Shown here piece after piece: positions 7,461 through 14,291 of a stretch of 64,000 bases of DNA; the stretch's first letter is position 1, and each line of letters starts with the position of its first letter. Made by a program: the position numbers and the translations under genes. Under the pieces are notes generated by a model that was not told where the DNA came from, did not search any database, and worked only from the letters and a program-made list of their open reading frames with translations. The DNA comes from Paraconexibacter sp040581415 (GTDB lineage Bacteria; Actinomycetota; Thermoleophilia; Solirubrobacterales; Solirubrobacteraceae). The stretch lies in the NCBI RefSeq assembly GCF_040581415.1, contig NZ_CP114014.1:5084001-5148000 (forward strand), given 5' to 3'.

Positions 7461-8603
7461 ATGTCCACCCGCACCCTCCTCCTCCCCCTCGGCCTCGCGG
7501 CGGTGATCGGCGGCGCCGGTGGCGCCGCGGCGACGATCGGCCTCGACTCGCCGGCGCCCACCACCACCACGACGGTCACCCAGGCCGCGACGCCCGTCGC
7601 CGACACGGCCGACACCACCCCGGTCGCGAACACCTCGGCCGTCCCGCTGACCGCGACGCAGGTCTACCAGCGCAGCAAGGACGCGGTCGCGTTCATCACG
7701 GCGACGGTGACGCAGCAGTCCAGCAGCCCGTTCGGCCCGCAGGAGCAGTCGGGGTCGGCGACCGGCACCGGCTTCGTCATCTCGAAGGACGGACTGATCG
7801 TCACCAACGCCCACGTCATCGACGGCGCCAGCGCGATTCGCGTAAAGGTCGGCGACCGCGAGTCGGCCGTCGCCCGCGTGGTCGGGGTCGACACCTCCAC
7901 GGACATCGCGCTCATCAAGGTCGACACCGCGGGCGCGTCGCTACCGACGCTGCAGCTCGGTGACTCGTCCGCTGTGCAGGTCGGCGACGGGACGTTCGCC
8001 ATCGGCAACCCGTACGGCCTGGACCGCACGCTGACGACCGGCGTCGTGTCCGCGCTGCACCGCTCGATCAACGCCCCGGACGGCTACGCGATCTCCGACG
8101 TGCTGCAGACGGACGCGGCGCTGAACCCCGGCAACTCGGGCGGCCCGCTGCTCGACACCGCCGGCAAGGTGATCGGCGTCAACTCCCAGATCGAGTCGTC
8201 CGGTTCGTCGCAGACGGGCGCGACCGGCGGCAACACCGGCGTTGGGTTCGCGGTCCCGTCGAACACCGTCAAGCGCGTCGTGCAGCAGCTCGAGGCGACC
8301 GGCAAGGCGACACACCCGTACCTCGGCGTCTCGACCGAGGACACGACGTCCGGCGTCAGCGGCGCACGGGTCGGGGCGGTCAGCGCCGACGGCCCCGCGG
8401 GCAGCGCCGGGGTCCAGGAGGGCGACGTCATCACGCAGCTAGCGGGGACGACCGTCCGCGACGCCGAGTCGCTGACCTCGGTCCTGGAGGGCCACCGCCC
8501 CGGCGAGGAGGTCACCGCGAACGTCCTGCGGGACGGCCAGACGCGGACGGTGAAGATCACCCTCGGCACGCGCCCCGAGCGCGCGGTCTCCAGCGCCGGC
8601 TGA
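7461..8603 (+). CDS. htrA: HtrA/DegP-type serine protease with PDZ domain
   Basis: An envelope quality-control protease of 380 aa. An N-terminal signal or anchor (residues 5-27, LLLPLGLAAVIGGAGGAAATIG) and a Thr-rich linker precede the trypsin-like S1C domain. The triad is His118 (TNAHVID), Asp148 (TDIALIKVD) and Ser226 (GNSGGPLLD). One PDZ domain covers about 285-375 (YLGVSTED; AGVQEGDVITQLAGTTVRDAESL). This is the single-PDZ layout of actinobacterial PepD/HtrA. It starts at ATG 7461, divergent from the DUF5666 gene, and a perfect 14-bp hairpin follows it. Position and shared operator suggest control by the two-component system at 10.7 kb, as MprAB controls pepD in mycobacteria. Confidence 0.93.
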   Translation: MSTRTLLLPLGLAAVIGGAGGAAATIGLDSPAPTTTTTVTQAATPVADTADTTPVANTSAVPLTATQVYQRSKDAVAFITATVTQQSSSPFGPQEQSGSATGTGFVISKDGLIVTNAHVIDGASAIRVKVGDRESAVARVVGVDTSTDIALIKVDTAGASLPTLQLGDSSAVQVGDGTFAIGNPYGLDRTLTTGVVSALHRSINAPDGYAISDVLQTDAALNPGNSGGPLLDTAGKVIGVNSQIESSGSSQTGATGGNTGVGFAVPSNTVKRVVQQLEATGKATHPYLGVSTEDTTSGVSGARVGAVSADGPAGSAGVQEGDVITQLAGTTVRDAESLTSVLEGHRPGEEVTANVLRDGQTRTVKITLGTRPERAVSSAG

Positions 8604-8630
8604 CGCCGACCCGACACCTGCAAGCCCCTC

Positions 8631-8664
8631 GCGACCGCCTGGTCCCCGACGACCAGGCGGTCGC
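8631..8664 (+). terminator. Strong hairpin after htrA
   Basis: GCGACCGCCTGGTC pairs perfectly with GACCAGGCGGTCGC around a 6-base loop, 27 bp after the htrA stop. There is no T tract, as is usual at this GC content. Confidence 0.75.
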
Positions 8665-8690
8665 CGCCGCGTCCGCACCCACCACGGATT

Positions 8691-8803
8691 CGCTGACCCC
8701 GGGTTCCGCAACCCCGGCAGTGGCCAATGTACGGACGACGCCCACACCGAACGCTGACCCCGGGTTCCGCACCCCCCGCGGTGGTCAAAGTCCGGACGAC
8801 GAC
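8691..8803. repeat. Direct repeat of about 52 bp, 61-bp period, non-coding
   Basis: Two copies (8691-8742 and 8752-8803) share CGCTGACCCCGGGTTCCGCA, then GTGG.CAA.GT.CGGACGACG, with a few substitutions. They occupy most of the 275-bp gap between htrA and the glycosyltransferase, upstream of its CTCTCAG operator. No open frame uses them. Confidence 0.7.
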
Positions 8804-8816
8804 GACCACGCGAGCG

Positions 8817-8872
8817 CTCTCAGCCAGCTCTCAGTCCGCCCCCACGGCCCTCTCGCAGGCCGAGCGCAATGT
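8817..8872 (+). promoter_or_regulatory. CTCTCAG direct-repeat operator and -10 of the GT2-GtrA gene
   Basis: CTCTCAG at 8817-8823 and again at 8828-8834 (11-bp spacing), then 32 bp to CAATGT (8867-8872), which is 6 nt before the ATG at 8879. Compared with the response-regulator promoter, the repeats sit 22 bp, or two helical turns, further upstream. Confidence 0.65.
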
Positions 8873-8878
8873 GACGGC

Positions 8879-10105
8879 ATGCCCTCCGCCGTCCCCTTCG
8901 ACGCCCTGCTCCCCGCCCCGCCCCAGGCGCTGACCGCGGCCCCCCAGGTCGACGTCGTCATTCCCGTCCACAACGAGGAGGTCGCGCTCGGCCCGTGCGT
9001 CCGGCGCCTCCACGGCTACCTCTCCGGGGACGACTTCCCCTTCAGCTGGCGGGTCGTCGTCGCGGACAACGCCAGCACCGACGCCACACGGGCCGTCGCC
9101 CGCGACCTCGCCGCCACGCTGCCGCAGGTCCAGCTGACCTCCCTCCCCGCCAAAGGCCGCGGCCGCGCCCTCCGCGCCGCCTGGTCGGCCAGTGACGCGC
9201 AGGTCGTCTGCTACATGGACGTCGACCTCTCGACCGACCTGCGAGGGCTGCTGCCGCTCGTCGCCCCGCTGCTCTCCGGCCACTCGGACCTCGCGATCGG
9301 CAGCCGCCTCGCCGGCAGCGCCCGCGTCATCCGAGGCCCCAAGCGCGAGCTCATCTCCCGCACCTACAACCGCATCCTGCGCCTCACGCTCCGGACGCAC
9401 TTCAGCGACGCGCAGTGCGGCTTCAAGGCCGGCCGCACCAGCGTCATCAAGCGCCTGCTGCCCCAGGTCCAGAACGAGGAGTGGTTCTTCGACACCGAGC
9501 TGCTGGTCCTCGCCGAGCGCCAGGACCTGCGCATCCACGAGGTCCCCGTCGACTGGATCGACGACCCCGACTCGCGGGTGGACATCGTCGCCACCGCCCT
9601 CGAGGACCTGCGGGGGATCGCTCGTCTGCTGGCCGGGACGCGGATCGCGACGTTCGCCGCCATCGGCACCGCGTGCACCGTCGCCTACGCCGTGCTGTTC
9701 CTCCTGCTGCGCGGCCTGCTGCCGCCCGCGGCCGCCTCGGCGGTGGCGCTGGCCGTCACGGCGGTCGCCAACACCGCCGCCAACCGGCGGCTGACGTTCG
9801 GCGTCCGCGGTCGCGCCGGGGCGCTGCGACATCACGCCCTGGGCGCGGTCGTCTACCTGCTGACCGTCGCACTCACATCGGGCGCCCTCGCCGTCCTGAC
9901 CGCCGTCGACCCGCGGCCCTCGCGCCTGATCGAGGTCGCGGTCGCGATCGGCGCGAGCGCATGCGCCACCGTCACGCGCTTCGTCGCGATGCGCTGGTGG
10001 ATCTTCGCGCCCGCCGCCGAGCCGCAGTCGCAGCCCCAGCCGCAGCCCCGGGCCGCGCACGCCGGCGCGCCGCCCACCCTCCTGTCCACCACCGAGAACG
10101 GCTGA
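8879..10105 (+). CDS. GT2 polyprenyl-phosphate glycosyltransferase fused to GtrA-like membrane domain
   Basis: A 408-aa membrane enzyme. Residues about 20-260 are a GT2 domain of the dolichyl-phosphate mannose/glucose synthase type: VDVVIPVHNEE, VVADNASTDAT, the metal-binding YMDVDLSTDL, QCGFKAGR, and EWFFDTELLVLAERQDLRIHEVPVDW. Residues about 260-385 form four hydrophobic helices of the GtrA/DPMS type, with NRRLTFG between helices 2 and 3. It probably loads a sugar onto undecaprenyl phosphate for cell-envelope glycosylation. The start is ATG 8879, downstream of the operator. A Gln/Pro-rich tail ends the protein. It is 6 bp from the next gene and probably co-transcribed with it. Confidence 0.9.
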   Translation: MPSAVPFDALLPAPPQALTAAPQVDVVIPVHNEEVALGPCVRRLHGYLSGDDFPFSWRVVVADNASTDATRAVARDLAATLPQVQLTSLPAKGRGRALRAAWSASDAQVVCYMDVDLSTDLRGLLPLVAPLLSGHSDLAIGSRLAGSARVIRGPKRELISRTYNRILRLTLRTHFSDAQCGFKAGRTSVIKRLLPQVQNEEWFFDTELLVLAERQDLRIHEVPVDWIDDPDSRVDIVATALEDLRGIARLLAGTRIATFAAIGTACTVAYAVLFLLLRGLLPPAAASAVALAVTAVANTAANRRLTFGVRGRAGALRHHALGAVVYLLTVALTSGALAVLTAVDPRPSRLIEVAVAIGASACATVTRFVAMRWWIFAPAAEPQSQPQPQPRAAHAGAPPTLLSTTENG

Positions 10106-10111
10106 TCGCCG

Positions 10112-10678
10112 ATGTCCCTGACCGCCCCCTTCCGCCCCCGGCATCGTCACGGCACCGCCGCGACGGCGCACCCCATCCCGCTCGCGAAACCGTCCCGTCA
10201 GGCACCCCCGGCCGATGCGGCGAAGCCGGCCCGCGCCCACCGCTCGACCCATTCGGCGGACACCCCGCGCCGCTCCGGCACCGGCCGTCGCCGCCACCCC
10301 GCACCCACCGGTTCGCCCGTCCTGCTCGTCGGCGCCGGCGCCCACGCCGCCGCCCTGACCCCCGTCCTGCGCGCCCTGCCCGAGGCTGCCGATGTCGTCG
10401 TCGTCCTGCGCATGGCCTCCCGGGAGGACCGCACCCACGGCGCCGAGCTGGCCGAGCTGACCCTCCGCCGCGGCGGCCGCCTGATCGAGCTCAGCGGTGC
10501 GCGTTCCGCGGTCGCCCTCGACGCCGGCCGGCTGCGCGCGCTCGTCGCGGACATCGCGCACCGCGAGGTCCACGTCGCCGGCCCGGCCGCGTTCGCCGAC
10601 GCGGTCCTCGCCGGCGTGCGCGAGACCGCGACCCCCGACGCGGCCCGCGCGACCCACACCCGACCCGCCGCGGCCTGA
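10112..10678 (+). CDS. Orphan, degenerate NAD-binding domain of ferredoxin-reductase type
   Basis: A 188-aa protein. Residues 1-65 are basic, Pro/His-rich and low in complexity. Residues 66-170 follow the order of the NAD-binding domain of ferric-reductase-like flavoenzymes: SPVLLVGAGAHAAALTPVLRALP, VVVVLRMASREDRTHGAELAEL, LDAGRLRALVADIAHREVHVAGPAAFADAVLAGVRE. The nucleotide loop is altered (GIGITP becomes GAGAHAAALTP) and the catalytic Cys of the usual CGP motif is Ala (VAGP). No FAD/FMN or membrane domain is present. It may be a remnant of a longer reductase or a repurposed nucleotide sensor. It lies between the glycosyltransferase and the two-component system. Confidence 0.65.
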   Translation: MSLTAPFRPRHRHGTAATAHPIPLAKPSRQAPPADAAKPARAHRSTHSADTPRRSGTGRRRHPAPTGSPVLLVGAGAHAAALTPVLRALPEAADVVVVLRMASREDRTHGAELAELTLRRGGRLIELSGARSAVALDAGRLRALVADIAHREVHVAGPAAFADAVLAGVRETATPDAARATHTRPAAA

Positions 10679-10707
10679 CCCGCCGAACCCGGTCCGCGCA
10701 CAGCAGG

Positions 10708-10741
10708 CTCTCAGGAAGTCCCCAGCTTCCGGGACGATGAT
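10708..10741 (+). promoter_or_regulatory. CTCTCAG operator and -10 of the response-regulator gene
   Basis: CTCTCAG (10708-10714) and TCCCCAG (10719-10725), 11 bp apart, then 10 bp to GATGAT (10736-10741), which is 6 nt before the ATG. The site overlaps the -35 position, as in class II activation; it suggests autoregulation of the two-component operon. Confidence 0.6.
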
Positions 10742-10747
10742 GTACCC

Positions 10748-11455
10748 ATGAGCAGCCAGCCGAACGTCGACGCCGTGCGCATCCTCGTGGTCGACGACGA
10801 GCCCAACATCGTCGACGTCATCAGCATGGCCCTGCGCTTCCAGGGCTTTGACGTGGCGACGGCCGGCACCGGCGCGGACGCCATCAGCCAGGTCGCGAGC
10901 TTCAAGCCGCACCTGATGGTCCTGGACATCATGCTGCCGGACATGGAGGGCTTCGACGTGGCGACCAAGCTCGGCGCCCAGCGCGCCGGCGTCCCCATCA
11001 TCTTCCTCACCGCCCGGGACGCGACCGAGGACAAGATCCGGGGCCTGACGACCGGCGGCGACGACTACGTCACCAAGCCGTTCAGCCTCGAGGAGCTCAT
11101 CGCCCGCGTCCGCACGATCCTGCGCCGGGTCGGCCACGCCGAGGACGGTTCCAGCGTCCTGACGTTCGACGACCTGCACCTCGACGAGGACACCCGCGAG
11201 GTCACCCGCGGCGGCTCACCCATCGAGCTGACCGGGACCGAGTACCGGCTGCTGCGGTACCTCCTCCTGAACCCCCGCCGCGTCCTGACCCGCGCCCAGC
11301 TGCTGGACCACGTCTGGGAGTACGACTTCGGCGGCGACGCCCGCGTGCTCGAGACGTACGTCAGCTACCTGCGCAAGAAGCTCGACCCGCACGGACCGCC
11401 GCTGATCCACACCGTGCGCGGCGTCGGCTACGCGCTCAGGGCCGCGAAGACCTGA
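10748..11455 (+). CDS. OmpR-family response regulator
   Basis: A 235-aa DNA-binding regulator. The receiver domain is at 10-125, with the acidic pair Asp16-Asp17 (VVDDE), phospho-acceptor Asp60 (VLDIMLPD), Thr88 (FLTAR) and Lys110 (VTKPFSLEEL). A winged-helix Trans_Reg_C domain lies at about 140-233 (ELTGTEYRLLRYLLLNPRRVLTRAQLL; VSYLRKKLDP; IHTVRGVGYAL). Its stop overlaps the kinase start (TGATG), so the two are translationally coupled. The CTCTCAG repeats upstream of this gene and two neighbours are the likely binding sites. It resembles the MprA/TcrX group. Confidence 0.96.
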   Translation: MSSQPNVDAVRILVVDDEPNIVDVISMALRFQGFDVATAGTGADAISQVASFKPHLMVLDIMLPDMEGFDVATKLGAQRAGVPIIFLTARDATEDKIRGLTTGGDDYVTKPFSLEELIARVRTILRRVGHAEDGSSVLTFDDLHLDEDTREVTRGGSPIELTGTEYRLLRYLLLNPRRVLTRAQLLDHVWEYDFGGDARVLETYVSYLRKKLDPHGPPLIHTVRGVGYALRAAKT

Positions 11456-12924
11456 TGTCCCTGCGCACCCGGCTGATCGCCGGTCTGCTCGCGATCGCCG
11501 CGATCGGCCTGCTGGTCGCCGGGGCCGCGACGTACGCGGGCCAGCGGTCGTTCCTCATCGAGCGCGTCGACCGCCAGTCCGATGCGACGCTCAACTACAT
11601 CGACAACCAGCGGGGGGACGGACGCGGCCGCCCCGGCTACGGCTTCCGCCCGGGCTACCCCGGCGGCCCCCCGCCGCGCGGCCCCGGGGGCGGCCCGGAC
11701 GATCTCGTCAACCCGGCCGCGGGCACCTACGGCGTCCGGATCGATTCAGACGGGACGGTCGGCGCCGGCGTGGCGTACTTCCTCAATGGCCAGGAGGCGC
11801 CGTCCCCGCCGAAGCTCCCGGACAGCCTGAAGCCCGGCAAGGCCGTCAACGTCGACTCGCAGGACGGCTCGCTGCGCTACCGCCTGTTCGCCCGCGACAC
11901 CCGTGACGCCCCCGGCGGGGCGCTCACGATCGCCGCCATCCCGCTGACCGAGGTCGACTCGACGCTCGACCGCCTGCTCGTCATCGAGGCCATCGTCATC
12001 GCGGCCGTCCTGGCGGCGCTGGCCGTCGCGTCGTTCCTGGTCGTCCGACTCGGGCTGCGACCGCTCGACCGCATCGGCCAGACGGCGGACGCCATCGCCG
12101 GCGGCGACCTCTCCCGCCGCGTCACGCCCGCGACGTCGAAGACCGAGGTCGGGCGCCTCGGCCTGGCCCTCAACGCGATGCTCGCCCGGCTCGAGCATGC
12201 GTTTACCCGCCAGCGCGCGAGCGAGGACCGGCTGCGCAGCTTCCTCGCGGACGCCTCGCACGAGCTCCGCACGCCGCTCTCCTCGATTCGCGGCTACGCC
12301 GAGCTGTTCCGCATCGGCGCCGCGAGCAGTCCCGAGGACATCAAGAAGGCGATGACCCGCATCGAGCAGGAGGCCGCGCGGATGGGCGTCCTGGTCGAGG
12401 ACCTGCTGACGCTGGCGCGCCTGGACGAGCTGCCGGACGTCCAGCCGGAGCCGGTCGACCTCGCGGCCCTCGCCCGCGACGCCATCGACGACGCCCGCGC
12501 GACCGCCCCCGACCGCCCGATCACGCTGACCGTGTCCGGGGACAGCGTCGTCAGCGGCGACCCCCACCAGCTGCGCCAGGTCTACGGCAACCTGCTCCGC
12601 AACGCCCTCGTCCACACCGGGCCGACCGTCGCGATCCACGTCAGCGTCGACGATGCCGGTGAGGACGTCGTCATCGCCGTCCGGGACCACGGGCAGGGTC
12701 TGCCTGCCGGCGCCGAGCCGGACGAGTTGTTCGACCGCTTCTGGCGCGCGGACCCGGGCCGTGGCCGCGGCAAGGGCGGGGCCGGCCTCGGCCTGGCGAT
12801 CGTGGCGGGGATCACCGCCGCCCACGGCGGCCAGGTCGCGGCGGCGAACGAGGTGGACGGTGGCGCGCGCTTCACGGTCCGCCTCCCGCACCACGCAGAC
12901 GTGCCGGCCCGAACGTCCGTCTAA
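11455..12924 (+). CDS. Two-component sensor histidine kinase
   Basis: A 489-aa membrane kinase. TM1 is at about 7-28. The extracytoplasmic sensor (29-178) has a proline/glycine-rich loop (PGYGFRPGYPGGPPPRGPGG). TM2 is at about 180-200, followed by HAMP at 201-255. The HisKA domain carries phospho-His269 (FLADASHELRTPLSS), and the ATPase N and G boxes are GNLLRNALVH and GGAGLGLAIVAGITAAHGG. The Gly/Pro-rich sensor loop resembles the Gly/Pro/Arg run of the DUF5666 protein encoded in the same cluster, which could hint at interaction (inference). The last codons overlap the left arm of a hairpin repeat. Confidence 0.95.
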   Translation: MSLRTRLIAGLLAIAAIGLLVAGAATYAGQRSFLIERVDRQSDATLNYIDNQRGDGRGRPGYGFRPGYPGGPPPRGPGGGPDDLVNPAAGTYGVRIDSDGTVGAGVAYFLNGQEAPSPPKLPDSLKPGKAVNVDSQDGSLRYRLFARDTRDAPGGALTIAAIPLTEVDSTLDRLLVIEAIVIAAVLAALAVASFLVVRLGLRPLDRIGQTADAIAGGDLSRRVTPATSKTEVGRLGLALNAMLARLEHAFTRQRASEDRLRSFLADASHELRTPLSSIRGYAELFRIGAASSPEDIKKAMTRIEQEAARMGVLVEDLLTLARLDELPDVQPEPVDLAALARDAIDDARATAPDRPITLTVSGDSVVSGDPHQLRQVYGNLLRNALVHTGPTVAIHVSVDDAGEDVVIAVRDHGQGLPAGAEPDELFDRFWRADPGRGRGKGGAGLGLAIVAGITAAHGGQVAAANEVDGGARFTVRLPHHADVPARTSV

Positions 12925-12955
12925 CCCCGCCATACGAGGAAGAACCGACGTTCGG
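12910..12955. repeat. CGAACGTC-type hairpin repeat at the kinase 3' end
   Basis: The left arm CGAACGTCCGTCTAACCCC contains the kinase stop codon; the right arm is GAACCGACGTTCGG. Same family as the repeats near 4.3 kb. It lies between convergent genes and probably acts as a terminator. Confidence 0.65.
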
Positions 12956-12982
12956 CGCCAGCAGGCCCGCCCCCCGGTCGGT

Positions 12983-13027
12983 CGAACGTCGGTTTTGCCC
13001 GCCACAGGACGGGACAACCGACGTTCG
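12983..13027. repeat. CGAACGTC-type hairpin repeat, second copy
   Basis: CGAACGTCGGTTTTGCCC, a short loop, then GGGACAACCGACGTTCG; arms pair almost perfectly. With the preceding copy it fills the 122-bp gap between the kinase and the enoyl-CoA hydratase. Confidence 0.75.
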
Positions 13028-13046
13028 GCCCATCCCCGGCCGCGAG

Positions 13047-13724
13047 CTACGGCACCTGCAACCCGCCCGCGGGGTCCAGCAGCACCGCCGCCACGTCCGC
13101 GTACATCGTCTGCTTGATCGCGGCGAACGTCGCCGGCAGCTTGCCGGCCTGGGCAGCTGCGCGCGCGACGGCCTCCGTCACCACCGACTCCAGCGGCACC
13201 GCCGCGTCGACGATCTGCGCGGACACCGCTGCAGCCGCGTCGTAGCGCCGCCCGGTGAGCATCGCCTCGTGCGCGGTGTGCTTGGACCAGCGCGCCTGCA
13301 GCAGCGCCGCCATGCCCGGGGTGAAGGGGATGTTGATGTCGACCTCGGGGACGCAGAAGAAGCCCCGGTCCTCGCGCATCACGCGGGCGTCGTGCGCCAC
13401 CGCGAGCATGGCGCCCGCCGCGAAGCAGTGCCCCTGGATCGCCGCGACGGTCGGGACGTCGAGCAGCAGGAACCGGGCCAGCAGCGCCTGGACCTCGCCG
13501 ATGAACGCCGGCAGCTCATCGACGTTCGCGCCCATCCACTCCAGGTCGAGCCCGTTGGACCAGATCTTGCCGCCCGCGGTCGTCACGAGCGCCCGCGGAC
13601 CGTCCGCGGCCTGCACCTCGTCGAGCGCGGCGTTCACCCCGCCCACCCAGGTCGGGTTGAAGCGGTTCTCGTCGTCCCCAAGGTGGAGCCGGAAGACGTC
13701 GTCCTGGCGTGTCAGCGTCGGCAT
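13047..13724 (-). CDS. Enoyl-CoA hydratase/isomerase family protein
   Basis: A crotonase-fold protein of 225 aa, shorter than the usual 255-270. The two oxyanion-hole segments are present: GGKIWSNGLDLEWM and GHCFAAGAMLAVAHD. A single acidic residue is retained in the PEVDINIPFTPGM segment, as in delta3,delta2-enoyl-CoA isomerases rather than two-Glu hydratases. It probably acts on acyl-CoA in fatty-acid breakdown. The start is ATG 13724; an ATG 18 bp upstream is possible but would overlap the -10 element. Monocistronic. Confidence 0.85.
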   Translation of the reverse strand: MPTLTRQDDVFRLHLGDDENRFNPTWVGGVNAALDEVQAADGPRALVTTAGGKIWSNGLDLEWMGANVDELPAFIGEVQALLARFLLLDVPTVAAIQGHCFAAGAMLAVAHDARVMREDRGFFCVPEVDINIPFTPGMAALLQARWSKHTAHEAMLTGRRYDAAAAVSAQIVDAAVPLESVVTEAVARAAAQAGKLPATFAAIKQTMYADVAAVLLDPAGGLQVP

Positions 13725-13731
13725 GCGCGAA

Positions 13732-13737
13732 ATTGTA
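13732..13737 (-). promoter_or_regulatory. -10 of the enoyl-CoA hydratase gene (leaderless)
   Basis: TACAAT on the minus strand, 7 nt before the ATG at 13724; an excellent -10 match that predicts a leaderless transcript. Confidence 0.5.
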
Positions 13738-13897
13738 CGCATGCGTTCATCTGACTATGGGAACAGGGCCTGTGACGGACCGCCTCCGGCGCCGTAGAAC
13801 CACCGAATCGCACCGCCGCAGCACCCCGCATCGGTCCTTAGACAACCTTGAGGCGCTGCACAGCTTCCACACAACAACGAGCGAAAGGATGCTCCCC

Positions 13898-14170
13898 ATG
13901 ACCACCATCACCCCCACCCCCATCCACCACACCGTCACCGACGACCGGCTGCTCGACGCGGCCCGGAGCCGGCGCCAACTCACGGACACCGCGCTCAGCG
14001 CCACCGACGCCGAGTCCGTCACCGAGCTCTACGAGGACCACATCGACCGCGAGCTGTGGCACGCCGTCGTCCGTCACGCCGACGGCTCCAGGATGCACGT
14101 CCGCCTCGACCGTCGTCTGGGCACCGTCGTCGTCCACGACGCCCGCCTCGGCACCACGCAGGCGGCGTGA
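13898..14170 (+). CDS. Hypothetical protein, 90 aa
   Basis: A soluble acidic/histidine-rich small protein that I do not recognise. The second half (LWHAVVRHADGSRMHVRLDRRLGTVVVHD) looks like a three-stranded beta sheet. The start was placed at the second of two in-frame ATGs (13898), because AAAGGA lies 8 nt upstream of it but abuts the first. The 173 bp upstream hold no other gene and probably contain its promoter and leader. No neighbours suggest a role. Confidence 0.6.
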   Translation: MTTITPTPIHHTVTDDRLLDAARSRRQLTDTALSATDAESVTELYEDHIDRELWHAVVRHADGSRMHVRLDRRLGTVVVHDARLGTTQAA

Positions 14171-14244
14171 CGTAGGTCAGGCGGCCCGGGCCTCAGCCTT
14201 CCCTCAAGGCACAGCCCGCGCCGCGACCTACCCAGGTAGGGCCG

Positions 14245-14291
14245 CCGGTCCCCTGATCCGCCCTCAGGCGGGTTCCTCAGGCGGGGACCGG
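14245..14291. terminator. Nested hairpin between convergent genes
   Basis: CCGGTCCCC pairs with GGGGACCGG around an inner CCGCC-CTCA-GGCGG stem. It spans the stop codon of the lipase and can end both that transcript and the 90-aa gene. Confidence 0.6.

Noticed and set aside
8831..11179. A 782-codon minus-strand open frame across the glycosyltransferase and response regulator
   Set aside because: Both plus-strand genes are well-known families with intact motifs; the opposite frame is low-complexity shadow.
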